This document shows, piece by piece, positions 32,082 to 42,809 of a stretch of DNA of 64,000 nt. Under the pieces are notes generated by a model that did no database searches, had not been told where the DNA came from, and saw only the letters and a program-made list of their open reading frames with translations. Position 1 is the stretch's first letter. Each line of letters begins with the position of its first letter. The DNA is taken from positions 48,764 to 112,763 of the forward strand of contig QPMI01000239.1 of the NCBI GenBank assembly GCA_004431415.1. Reading direction: 5' to 3'. A program made the position numbers and the translations under genes. This DNA is from Cyanophora paradoxa. Lineage: Eukaryota; Glaucocystophyceae; Cyanophorales; Cyanophoraceae.

Positions 32082-34317
32082 ATGTTCGCAGCAAGCGTGC
32101 TCAGACCCGCGACGTCGGAGCAGGCGAATCGGCCACTATGCTGGCAGCACGTACAGTATTCGCCGTCCGCGCGTTCCGGTCGGCATAGGAGCACTCGTCG
32201 CCAAGAACTGAGGCCGCGCAATGCCCAGCCGTCCAGCTCCTCCAGCGCTTACTTTGGCGAAGTTAGTTTCGAGGCCCGCGTCACACCGCAGCGGGCGGCA
32301 CCGCAGCCCCGTCAGTGGTGCGCGTGCCGCGCGCGCAGCGGCGTCGTCACCGGCTGACGGGCGCGTTGCGCAGTGGCTTAGATGTTCGCGCTGCTGCTAC
32401 GGAGCAGGAACCAGTGGATGTGATCATCGTTGGGGCCGGCCTCGCCGGCCTCGCCTGTGCACGGCGGTGCGACTGCTCCGGACCGGCCCGTGATGCGCGG
32501 CGCCGCGGCCGGTCGAGCTGGCGCACGGGCGCAGGCTGAAGGCGGCGGGGGTGTCGTTCGAGGTGCTGGAGGCGAGCTCGTCGCCCGGCGGGCGGGTGAA
32601 GACGGACTACGCGGGTGGATTCCTCGTGGACCGCGGCTTCCAGGTCTTCATCGAGGCGTACCCCACCGTTCGCAAGGAGCTTGACTACCGCGCCCTCGAC
32701 CTCCGCAAGTTCTACCCGTGCGCGCCTGCCCCGCCCCGCCCGCCCCGCCCCGTCCCCGGCCCGAGCGGGCGGCGCAGGGGCGCCCTCGTTCGCTACGGGG
32801 GGCGGGCGTACCGCGTGGCGGACCCGTTCAGGGCGCCGCTGGACTCGGTGGGCGGCCTCTTCAACCCCATCGGCTCCGTCCAGGACAAGCTCAAGATCCT
32901 CGCCCTCCGCCTCCGCGTGCGCCCCGGGCGGGGCGCCCCGCCGGCCCGCGCGCGCCCTCACGCCGGCGGCAGTGCCAGCTGACGCCGGTCTCGACGATCC
33001 TGGCGCGGCCGGAGACGTCCACGCTGGAGTTCCTGCGCGCCGAGGGCTTCTCCGAGGCCGTCATCGAGCGCTTCTTCCGGTGCGGGGCGTTGGGCGCCGC
33101 CGCGCGAGGCGGGGCGGGCGGGGGTGACTGGGGGGGCAGGCCGTTCTACCAGGGGATCCTGCTGGCGCCGCTGGACCAGTCGAGCTCCCGCATGTTCGAG
33201 TTCGTCTTCAAGATGCTCGCCGAGGGGGACATCTCCCTCCCCGCCGCCGGCATCGGCGCCCTCGCCGAGCAGCTCGCCGCCGACTTCGATGGCGGCCGCG
33301 CCGTCCGCTACGGCACCGCCGTCTCCTCCATCGACCGCGTCCGCCCCCGCCCCGCCCGCCCCGCCCGCCCGCCCCGGGCTTCACGGGCGCCGCAGGACGC
33401 CGCCCTGGGCCTCGTGCGCGTCCACATGGCCGACGGCACGACCCGCCTCTGCAGGCCCGCCCCGCGCCGCCCGCGCCCCGCGCCCCGCCGAGGCCCCCGC
33501 AGGAGCGTCGTCGTGGCGACGGAGGGCCCGAGGCGGAGCGGCTCGTGGGCGCGGCGGCCGGCTTCGAGCCGGCGCCGCAGCGGCTGCCGGCGACGGGGAC
33601 AAGGGCGTGACGTGCGTCTACTTCGAGGCGCCCGAGTCGCCCGTCGGGGAGAACATCCTCGTCCTCAACGGCGACGGGCCCGAGGACGGGTCCGCCCGCC
33701 CCCGCCTCCCCGCCCGCCCGCCCGCCCCGCCCCGCCCCGCCCGACCCGCGCCGACGCCGGGCGCGCCCTGCAGGCCCGTGAACAACGTCGTCTGCCTCAC
33801 GGACGTCTCCCCAGGCGCGCTCCGACCCGCCGCCCCGCCGCGCGCGCCGCGGGTCGCGAGCGGGGGGCGGCAGAGCTGGCGCTGGAGGGGCAGCGCAAGG
33901 CGCTGGTCTCGGTGACGATGCTCGGCGTCGACGAGGCCGCCTCCACCGCCGCCATCGACGCCCAGGCCCGCCCCGCCCCGGCCCGGCCCCTGCTCCGGGC
34001 TTCCGGCGCTGAGGCGCCGCGGCAGGTGCGGACGCAGCTGAGCGGCTGGTTCGGGGGCGACGTGGTGCGGGAGTGGCGGCTGCTGCGCGTGTACAAGATC
34101 CGGCACGCGCAGCCGGCGCTGCGGCCCGTCGAGGCCCGCCCCGCCGCCCTCGCCCCCTCCCTCTTCGTCGCCGGCGACCACAGGCGCGCGCCGACGCCCA
34201 GCCAGCCCCACCGGTGCCTGACGCCGCCGCCGCAGGGACACCACCTCGTTCAACGGGGCGATGGAGAGCGGCCAGCGGGCCGCCGAGGCCGCCCTCGCCG
34301 CCCTGAGGCCGCGCTAG
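32082..34317 (+). CDS. FAD-dependent amine oxidase/phytoene desaturase-like oxidoreductase
   Basis: The Rossmann dinucleotide motif is VDVIIVGAGLAGLACA (near 32410-32457), followed across an in-phase intron by VSFEVLEASSSPGGRVKTD. Family segments follow: GGFLVDRGFQVFIEAYPTVR; GALVRYGGRAYRVADPFR; TLEFLRAEGFSEAVIERFFR; PFYQGILLAPLDQSSSRMF; ISLPAAGIGALAEQLAADF; VVVATEGPEAERLVG; and the C-terminal FAD contact LFVAGDH...TTSFNGAMESGQRAAEAAL. This resembles cyanobacterial and plastid FAD amine oxidases of unknown substrate. The first exon (32082-32317) gives a Ser/Arg/Pro-rich leader that would suit plastid import; its intron (32318-32373) is in phase. GC-AG introns are at 33815-33873, 33966-34025 and 34184-34236. 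Confidence 0.85.
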
Positions 34318-34865
34318 CCCGTCCCGCGCCTCCGCTGCCGGTTGCATCGCGCCTCGCCCCCCTGTACATTCAAGCCACCCATGCAGCATCGGATTCGGAT
34401 CTGGACCGGAGCACCTAGATTCCGAATGGCGCGCGCCATGGCCGTAGCTTCGAATTCGGAGCCGCTGGAGCTAGCACTAGCGCTTGCCAAGTTGCCAAGT
34501 TGAAGCCCAGGGACATCAACGCGCTCGCGCGTGGGGGGCGGCGTTTAGCGGGGGCGCTAGGGGTGAAGTTGGAATTCGGCGAATTTCGAAGTTGGCGGGG
34601 CGCCGGCGCTGGACCGCCGCTTTCTTCGAATTCGGTGAAGTTGATGGGCGTGGGGTACAGCAAACGTGCATTGAAGGCCTGCCTGGGCACAGATCGAAAT
34701 CGGGAGGCCGCATCCAACTGCGAAGATTCCGCTGTGGGTTTAGGAGCATGGCAATGTGCTTGAGGTAGCTACCCTGAAGCGCAGAAGCTACAGCAGCGAG
34801 CAGCCCTGCAGCGGCGGTCGGCTAGCGCCGGCTTTGCTTGAAGCAGCATCAGCAGTCGCAAGACG
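34318..34865. other. Spacer between tandem genes
   Basis: The stretch has lower GC with several GAATTC/TTCGAA motifs. No gene is supported. It presumably holds the kinase promoter. Confidence 0.4.
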
Positions 34866-37800
34866 ATGTTCGGGCGCTCCAAGATGCCGGCCAGAGGCGA
34901 CGCGCCGCGGGTCCGAAAGCAGGGTGCGTGTGAGCTTTGCATGAGGCAGCCGGCTATGCTCCCGCCCGCTTGGGTTCCACAGTCCGGGTCCTTCGGACGC
35001 TGTCCGGGCCGTCCCCGCCTCCGCCCGGTCCGGCGGCGACGGGTCGGGCGATAGCGGAGCCCCGCGCACACTCGAACCGTCCCCTTTTCTTTTCAGAGGC
35101 CTGCGTGTTGACCTGAGCTTGCAGACGAGCCGGCGTCGTTCCTCACCAAGAACTTGTCAGTCGGAGGCTCGCCGCTCGCCCCGCTGAGGGCGGCGGCCGA
35201 CGAGAGCGGCGGCGGCGATCGCTCCTTCCTCCCGCCGATCTCGGGCTCCGGTAGCTCGCACAAGTCGATGCTCAAGCACCCGTCGAGCGGGGCCCTGACG
35301 GCCAAGCCGGCGCGCGCGCTGGAGCACGACGCCCTCCTCATCGACAACGCGCCCCGCAGTGTCAGCGCCGGTGATCGCCAGCGCCGCCCCGCCCCGGCTC
35401 CCCTCCGCCGTGGCTGACGGGCTCCGCGCTGCAGACGTGCCGAGCTCCTTCAAGAAGCACGGACTGGCGAGCGTCGGGGGCGGGCACTACCGCCCGAACC
35501 ACAGCAAGTCGGCGCGGGCCCCGCGGCGCCTCGCGCCCGTCGGCAAGCACGCCTCGATTGACGAGGGGCGCGAGGCCTCCGGCTCGCCGCCCCCGCCCGG
35601 CGCGGAGGAGCCGGCGGCGGGGTCCCCCGGCGGGGGGCCGAGGGCGGGGGCGGGGCCGCGGGTGGGGCAGGCGGGGGCGGAGGGCGGGGGATCAGCTTCG
35701 GGGCGCGGGCGGCGCCGATCTCGCTGGGCCCCTCCCCTCGGACCTCGAGGCCAAGCGCGCCTCCATGCCCCACTTCCTCCGCCGCAACCCGCCCGCGCCC
35801 CCAGCCTCCCTCGGGCCCCGCCCATCCCCGCCCCCGCCCGCCCCGCCGCGCCCCGGGCGGCTGCCGGCCGGCTTCGGGCAGCACCGGAGGGTGGAGCACC
35901 CGGCGGCGGCCCCGACGAGGAGGTCGCGTGGCGGGCCCCGGGCGGCCGCGCCGCCGCGCTGGCCCCATCACCGTCGCCGGCGTCGCCGCCTCCGCCTCCG
36001 CCGCCCAGAAGAGCGCCCGCGCCGCCGCCGAGGCCGCCACCGCCGCCGCCACGCCCCGCGATCCCGCCCAGGCCCGCCCCGCCGCGGCCCCCGCCGCCGA
36101 GACGCCGTCGACACCGCCGTCGGCGGGGGCGGGGGCGGGGGCGGAGGAGAAGGAGTCGCCGACGATCGCGGTTCAGGGGCCGTCGATCCGGTTCGGGGCG
36201 AACACGGCGGTGGCGCCGCCGCCCGAGGCGGAGGCGAGCTGGATGAGCACCGAGTCGATGGAGCGGCGGGAGCGCGACTCGGAGAGCGGCGACCGGGCGG
36301 CGTTCCGGCAGAGCGGGCGGAGCTCGGAGGGGGCGCGCTCGACGCTGGCGCCGCCGGGCCCCGGGACGGCGGGGAACCCGTGGAAGCGGGCGATCCGGCA
36401 GGCGATCGAGACGGGGCGGATCGCGCGGGAGGACGTGGACCCGGAGGACCTGCTGCTGGAGATCTCGGGGAAGATGGCCTCCTTCGTGCAGCGCGTCCTC
36501 CACAAGCACGCCGCCTTCCTCCCCGTCCTCTCGCGCCTGCGCCGCCAGAACCTGCTCGAGGAGCGCACCCAGGCGCCCCTCATCGCCTTCGAGGACCTCC
36601 ACCTCAAGCGCCGCCTCGGCCGCGGCCGCTTCGCCGAGGCCATCCTCGCCTCCTGGATGGGCCGGTGCCCGCCCCGCCCGCCCCCGCGCCCCCGGCGCGC
36701 CCCGCTGAAGCGCGGGGGCGGGGCGGGCAGGGAGGTGGTGGTGAAGAAGTACTTTGAGAGCGGGGTGGCGGTGGAGGGCGAGCGCTCCGAGGAGGACCTC
36801 GAGATGCTCCGCAAGGAGACCGGCATCATGAGGCCCGCCCCGCCCCGCCTCGCGCCGCCCCGCCCCGCCCCGCCCCGCGGGCTCAGGCCGGGGCGCAGCA
36901 AGCTCGCCCACCCCAACGTCGTCCGCTGCCTCGGCATCTGCCTCGAGTGCGCCGCCCCGCCCCGCCCTGCCCCGCGGCTCGGGGCGCGACCGGCGGGGCG
37001 GCAGGCCGCGGCACCTCTCCGTGGTGGTCGAGTACTGCGCGAAGGGGAGCCTGGGGCGGTACGTGCGCAACGCCGCCAACGAGATCGACTACGGTTTCTG
37101 CGTCCGCACGGCCACCGTGCGCGCCCGAACCGCGCGCGCGGGCCCCGCCGGGGGGCGGGAGGCGAGGGGGCGGCAGGGGATCGCGCGGGGGATGGCGTAC
37201 CTGCACGGGCTGGAGCCGGCGGTCGTGCACCGCGACCTCAAGGGCGACAACATCTTCCTCGCCGAGGACCTCACCCCCCGCATCGGCCCGCCCCCGGCCC
37301 CCCCGCTGCCTGTACCCCCTCCCTCACCCGCGCCCCCGCAGGCGACTTCGGGCTCTCGATCGACAAGGACAACACGAAGACGATGACCGAGTGCGGGACC
37401 TTCCAGGCGCGCCCCCGCACCCCCGCCCACCTCCTCCCGCCCCCCTCGCCGCTGAGCCGGGGGTACGTGCAGTTCGTGGCCCCCGAGGTCCTCCGAGCGG
37501 ACCCCGCCTCGGAGCTCGTCGACGTGTACGGCTTCAGCATGGTCCGTGCACCCGTGCCCCCCTGCGCGACTCCCGCGCCCCCCTGAGCGCGGGGGGCAGG
37601 TGGTGTACGAGATGGTGTTCAGGCGGACGCCGCACGCGGAGGCGGACATCCTCCCCATGCTCATCGCCCTGCGCGCCGCCTTCGAGCGGCTGCGGCCGAC
37701 CCTCGAGGCGTGCCCCTGGCCCGACTTCGCGGAGCTGATGGAGGAGTGCTGGGCGGACGACCCCAACCGGCGGCCCTCCTTCGCCATGGTCGTCGAGCGC

Positions 37801-39356
37801 CTCGAGGCCTTCCCCCCCGAGCCGCGGCTCCCCGGCCAGCCCCTCGCCCCCGAGTTCGCCGCCATGCTCGCCCGGTGCGCCCCGCGCCCCCACCGCCCCC
37901 GGGCTCCCCAGCCGACGCGGCGCGCGCGTGGCAGGCACGCGGAGGAGATGGCGGCGCGGCCCGAGCGGGAGCCGAGCCCGCCCGCCAGCGGCGACGACCT
38001 CGCGGCGGCGCGCGGCGGCGCGGTGGCCCGCCCGAGCTCCGCGACGGGCCGCCCACCGCGGCCCCCGTCGCCGAGCCGCTTCCGGCTGCGGGCCTCCCGC
38101 CGTCCACCTCGATGGCCCAGGCGCGCCCCGCCCGCCGCCGCCACGATCGCACCCGCCCCGCTCGTCGCTGACGCGCCGCGCGCAGCCGCACCGCCCGTCC
38201 TCCTCCGCGGGGCGCCCGCAGCCGAGGCGGACGCATTCCCGCCCGAGCCGGCGCCGGCCGACCCGAGCAGCAGGAGGCGGCCCCCGAGGCCGAGGCTGCA
38301 GAGGCCGCGGCCGATGCAGCAGAGGCAACCGAGGCTGCAGACGAGGCGGGCGGGGCGGGCGACGGCGGCGCGGCCGCAACAGACGGAGAGCAGGAGGCCG
38401 GAGACGCACCAGCGGCGGATGCGGCGGCGGAGGGCGAGCCGCCCCCCGAACCCGCGGACGAGCCGCCGGCCGCGGGAGAGCAAGCCGAGGCCGAGCAGGT
38501 CGAAGCCGAGCGGGTCGAAGAGGCGCCCGCGGAGGCAGCACTGGCTGAAGATGCGGCCGAGGAGGCGGCGGCGGCGGCGGAGGGGCTCGAGGGGGAGCCG
38601 CCGGGGACGGCGGGGATGGAGGAGGCGGTGCGGGCGGCGGCGGCGGCGGCGGCGGAGGAGGGCGACGAGGTGATGGTCGGGAACGTGAGCGGCGACTTCG
38701 GGCAGGCCGAGGCCGGCGCCGCCGGCGATCCCGAGCCGGGGCCGGGGGAGGGTGCCGTCATCCCGCTGGAGGAGGACTCCGGCCTCGCGGACGCGCCCTT
38801 CGGGATCGCCGACGACTCGCCCGAGGCGGCACTGCTCGCGCCGTTCCGCCGCAACGGCGCCGTCCGCCTGCGCGACCCGCTCTTCATGGAGAACGTCGTC
38901 GCGGGGCGCGATTGGCGGGTCGCCCCGGCCGATGAGCTGTTCGCAGCGCTCGACGCGGCAGCGCGGCGGTACTACGAGGCATACGAGGCGGCGCCGGCTG
39001 CGCGGGACGAGTTCGATGCGGCGCTGGCGCTGGCTCGGGGCGGCGAGGCGCGAGGCGGCGAGCCTGACCCTGCCGACATGCCCTTCGGCATCGCCGACGA
39101 ATCGCCCGAGGCGGCGCTGCTCGCGCCGTTCAGGCGCGACGGCGCTGTCCACCTGCGTGACCCGCTCTTCATGGAGAACACTGTTAAAAGGCTCGACTGG
39201 CGGGTTGCCCCGGCCGACGAGCTCTTCGCGGCGCTCGACGCTGCGGCGCAGCGCTACTACGAGGCATACGAGGCGGCGCCGGCTGCGCGGGACGAGTTCG
39301 AAACGGCGCTGGCGCTGGCACGGGGCGGCGAGGCGAAGCTCGCATCCTCTGAATAG
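34866..39356 (+). CDS. TKL-type protein kinase with an acidic linker and duplicated C-terminal module
   Basis: Exon 1 starts MFGRSKMPARGDAPRVRKQ. A long disordered region follows (SFLTKNLSVGGSPLAPLR; GSSHKSMLKHPSSG). The kinase domain spans about 36595-37860: glycine loop LGRGRFAEA, beta-3 Lys EVVVKKYF, alpha-C DLEMLRKE, HPNVVRCLGICLE, VVVEYCAKGSLGRYV, catalytic HRDLKGDNIFLAED, DFGLSIDK, VAPEVLR, and the C-lobe ECWADDPNRRPSFAMVVERL. All catalytic residues are present. HRDLKGDN with this C-lobe suits the tyrosine-kinase-like group, serine/threonine-specific. After about 38270 a Glu/Ala-rich stretch leads to two copies of a 95-residue module (38796 and 39081). I treat the module as part of the same gene because frames remain open, but a separate gene is possible. 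The stop is at 39356. Confidence 0.8.
38796..39350 (+). repeat. Tandem duplication of a 95-codon module
   Basis: The units begin CCCTTCGG at 38796 and 39081, a period of 285 bases. Both encode PFGIADxSPEAALLAPFRR, GAVxLRDPLFMEN, DWRVAPADELFAALDAAA and RYYEAYEAAPAARDEF. DNA identity is high by eye, so the duplication is recent or homogenised. Confidence 0.9.
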
Positions 39357-39552
39357 CTTAGGATAAGCTGCAGTCATTGAGTTCAATCCCTCGCCCATTG
39401 CGTGCAATCCCTCGCCCATTGCTCACAAAGGAACTTCGGTTTGATGGTTACTTCCGAATGATGTCCATACTACTACTACGATAAGCCTTTGAAGGAAGGC
39501 AAACATGTTGATGCAAAACTACTAAAATGAGGAAGCCTAGGCTATAGCTAGC

Positions 39553-41869
39553 GCTACAGCCGAGTGATGAGCACTTCCGAGAGCTTGACAGTAATATGCA
39601 ACTTGCCATCCTGTCGTGGGGGTGGAACTTTGATCAGCTGTAATCAGAGCTTTAGCTCCAATTGCAAGCAACAGGGCTGAAAACCTCACCCGGAGGTTAG
39701 CCATACTTTCAGCGATGGTTATAAACAGAGGATATCCATTTCCCATTTCCCAGTTTGCTTTTGTCCAAGTATATGAAGCGGGTCCACGAGTAATGCCTGC
39801 AGCCGTGAAGTGGAATTTGACTTGGAGACCCAGTGCCTGGAGAAGGAAATTCAAATCAGAAGTGCCCATTCTATGAAGTGGATGACATGTACGAGTTATG
39901 ATCATGGGACATGCCTCAGGAATTTTGAAACCTTTTGTCGGCAGTAGAAAAACGGAGACGTGGCTTCCCTTGCCAGAGCCGTTGCCCTTGGGGAAGATCT
40001 GCAGCCTCCACGCCCAGCCCCGGCAGAAGAAATCATCCGTGAAGAGCTCGTCTTCTGCGCATGCGGGGTCCCGTTGCCAAGGGACCGCGAGCTCGACGAA
40101 GTCTGCGTTGCTTCTGGACACAGGGCCGCCTGCATCCACCTGGCCATGGTTCGGGCTTACACGTACGGCTACAGTTGCTTTTTCGGGATCGAAAGCGATC
40201 CGAGTTGAATCCGTGCTGAGCTGCTGGAGCTGCTGGAGCTGCTGGAGCTCCTGCTGCAGCTTCGAAAGGATGATGTCCTGCTGCCGAATCTAATCTCCAC
40301 ATGCACAAAAGGTTGATTAGCATACAGAAAAGCTTACACGCTTAATTTGACATCTATCTCCCCCAGAACTCACCAGTTTAAGGGGGCCTTCGCTAGAGAG
40401 TGAGGCTGCGAAGCTTGCAGATTCTTGGAGCCTGTGCTTTGCAGACTTGAGCGAGTCGAGTTGCCGCGCAATGGAGCTCGCTGCAGCTTGCTCATGAGTG
40501 TCGATATCCAACAGCCACGCCCGACGGGCATTCTCAGCCGCGTCACTTATCTGCGCAATTGCACATTCGATGTTTTAGAAGGCTCCGACTGCACTCTAAA
40601 TCTAGAAAACTGGGCACACTGCCTTGGCAGTGTAGTTGGCAGCATCCTTTGAAGTCTTCACGCTGCACTTCAAGAACTCCAAGGCTGACTCGAGCTGCGC
40701 GGTGCGGAAGTCGATCTCCGCAATGGCCACCGGCTGCTTCGCCAGGGCGTCTGCAATCTTGGCCCGCACTTGGGCTGCACCGTCTATGATCGAGATATGC
40801 TTCTGGGCATGACCGGCATGATCTGCTGCAAGGACACTGCGACGAAAATCGAAGTCAGCACGTTATCTCAAATATATTCAAGCACCAACTTGCAACAAAG
40901 GTCTGCACCATTGAGGACAGAACTCGACCTGCTTCTCGCTGCAGTACTGCAAAGCCACGGGTGCGTGGGGGTGCGCGGGGCAGGTGATCGACCGCAGGGA
41001 AGCTGATGGAGGCACGCCCTTCTTGTACGCCTGAACCTCGTGACCATCGAAGGCTTTCATCTGACCGAAAGCTTAATTATAAGCGACATCAAAGCATCTG
41101 ATGTAATTCCAGAATCAAAATCAAAGCGTCCAATCTGCTGACCTTGTGAATATCGTCCGAGCACTTCTTGCAGAAAAGCAGGTCGCAGTCGGGGCACGAG
41201 ACCTCGGCTGGGGTGGCCTCCTTGCAGTTGCTGCAGTCGGCATGCGGGATTGCCTCAAGCTGCTTGTTGAGAATGGTGATCATGTCGGCAATGGCGAGAT
41301 TTCGACGCAGGTCCTGTGCTGTGGGCACAGCAGACTCCTTTCGACAGGCTGGGCACTTGAGCTTGCCATCCTTGATTACTGCCGGATGCATGCATATGAT
41401 GTCAACGAATAAAAATGCACAAACATTTGAAAGGCCCTAGTCATAAGCTTAAGCCTAGAACTTCAAAAATGACTTACGCTGCTCGGCGCAATTGTAGCAG
41501 CTGGAATTGGCAGCATCGTAGTGAGCGAACAGTATATAGACGTGGAAGATCAGGACCGGTGCGGCCCGGCGGCGTCACAATCAATGTCATTAGATATATA
41601 AGGGAGCAGAACGCACAGTGTGTGATCACATCCCGGGAGGACGCGGGGGTCGCTGTACGGCTCGCAGCAGACTGTGCACTCTGCCCACCGCTGGAGCTCC
41701 TGCATAGCATCGCTGAGGTGCTGCGCTTCGGGCTCAAATGCAGAAATAGTAGAGGATGGTCAATGCTGATCATGATGATTGAACAAACTTTGACATCAGC
41801 TGCAGCATTTGAAGGCCCCGCCTCCGATTCTTCGTCGCCAGCCTTGCGCTTCTTAGAATTAGGGGCCAT
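39553..41869 (-). CDS. TRIM-type protein: RING, B-box, coiled coil and MATH
   Basis: The start is the ATG at 41869 (MAPNSKKRKAGDEESEAG). The RING finger is built from three exons: CTVCCEPYSDPRVLPGCDHT, then LCYNCAEQ after a split Leu codon, then KLKCPACRKESAVP. The B-box-like zinc region follows (HADCSNCKEATPAEVSCPDC; LLFCKKCSDDIHK), with a second Cys/His segment (SITCPAHPHAPVALQYCSEK). Coiled-coil exons include IIDGAAQVRAKIADALAKQP and SSIARQLDSLKSAKHRLQES, and a Gln/Leu-rich helix (LSKLQQELQQLQQLQQL). The C-terminal MATH-like domain is identified by WRLQIFPKGNGSGKGSHVSV. The end is best read as LIKVPPPRQDGKLHITVKLS, then EVLITRL, with stop at 39553. The family suggests a cytosolic E3 ubiquitin ligase similar in layout to TRIM37; substrate unknown. 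Confidence 0.82.
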
Positions 41870-42809
41870 CGCGACAGCGGTACCTGATTATGATCATGAG
41901 ACAGCGCATAGCCATTGGTTAGCACGCGGCAGACGCGTTTAAGTGTGCATGCGTTAGCTTGGACATCGACGACCCTACACGCACTAAGACATTAACTAAA
42001 ATGCAATTGCTATAGCTAGCTATGCGATATCGGTCATGCCTGCAGCTGATCATGATGATGAATTCGAAGCGATATCGGTTAACGTTAAAGACGTTGCAAT
42101 TGCCAAGTCCCGCACCGTGCTAAGTCCAGCACGTACTATACGCGAGGCTAGGCCTAGGCCGGAAAGCTCGAGCTCCAGTTGCAGCTGCGCATGCGCGCGC
42201 ATGCACAGATGTCGACGTGAACTTGAGGCGAGGCGGAGAAAGAGTCGATAGCTTCGAAAGGACCCACGTGCACCGGCCGCGGACAAGCTCAAGATCTGCA
42301 GCTGCCGATCTCCGAACTTGAGCGGATGCGGAACACGGAAAGGCGCCGTTCGATGGCTAGATCGCTTCGAAAGGATCTACCTACCTAGAAGATCTGCCAG
42401 TCGCCAGGTCGAACTCAAGTTGCACCCCAGGCGAACGTGGCAGTCGTTGCGATTGAACGTGCAGACGCTTTTCCCACCTCTCAAAGGACCGAAGAGCCGG
42501 CGATGGACGCAGGAATTTTGAAGACGCCGACGAGGCCTAGGAAGACGAGGCTAGATATCCTGTACCCTCCTGGTGCCTACCGCGTACCCCCGCCCTGCCA
42601 GCAGCCTGCTATATACTACGTATAAGTACGTGCGTACTAGGGAGGCTATTGCCGACCGCGGGCCCCTCCGGATCCTGATTATGACATAGCCTGAGTTGTG
42701 CGTATCATGATCAGGCCGCAGCTGCAGTGCACGTGCGCGATTCGGACAACGTATATGTACAGCCGCTAGCGCTAGCGCTAGCTATAGCGCTACAGCTGGC
42801 ACGTCAGAT
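41870..42809. other. Intergenic stretch with nested palindromes
   Basis: No gene is supported. The region 42764-42792 consists of overlapping GCTAGC/AGCGCT units. CTGATCATGATGAT and GCGCATGCGCGCATGC motifs occur near 42045 and 42187. It contains the TRIM promoter and the 3' flank of the IQ gene. Confidence 0.5.

Noticed and set aside
32340-32400. Possible RNA gene near GCGCAGTGGCTTAGATG
   Set aside because: The bases lie across the acceptor and start of a coding exon that continues in frame into the FAD motif; no acceptor stem could be formed.
33208-34389. 393-codon minus-strand frame opposite the FAD gene
   Set aside because: Gly/Arg-rich shadow; the plus strand carries the FAD-binding motifs.
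37089-39419. 776-codon minus-strand frame opposite the kinase 3' part
   Set aside because: Despite its length it is the antisense of the duplicated module and the Glu/Ala linker; the repeat and kinase motifs are on the plus strand.
42036-42251. Open frame starting MPAADHDDEFEAISVNVKD
   Set aside because: The first part looks protein-like, but the rest is Ser/Arg-rich palindrome DNA, with no in-phase intron leading elsewhere.
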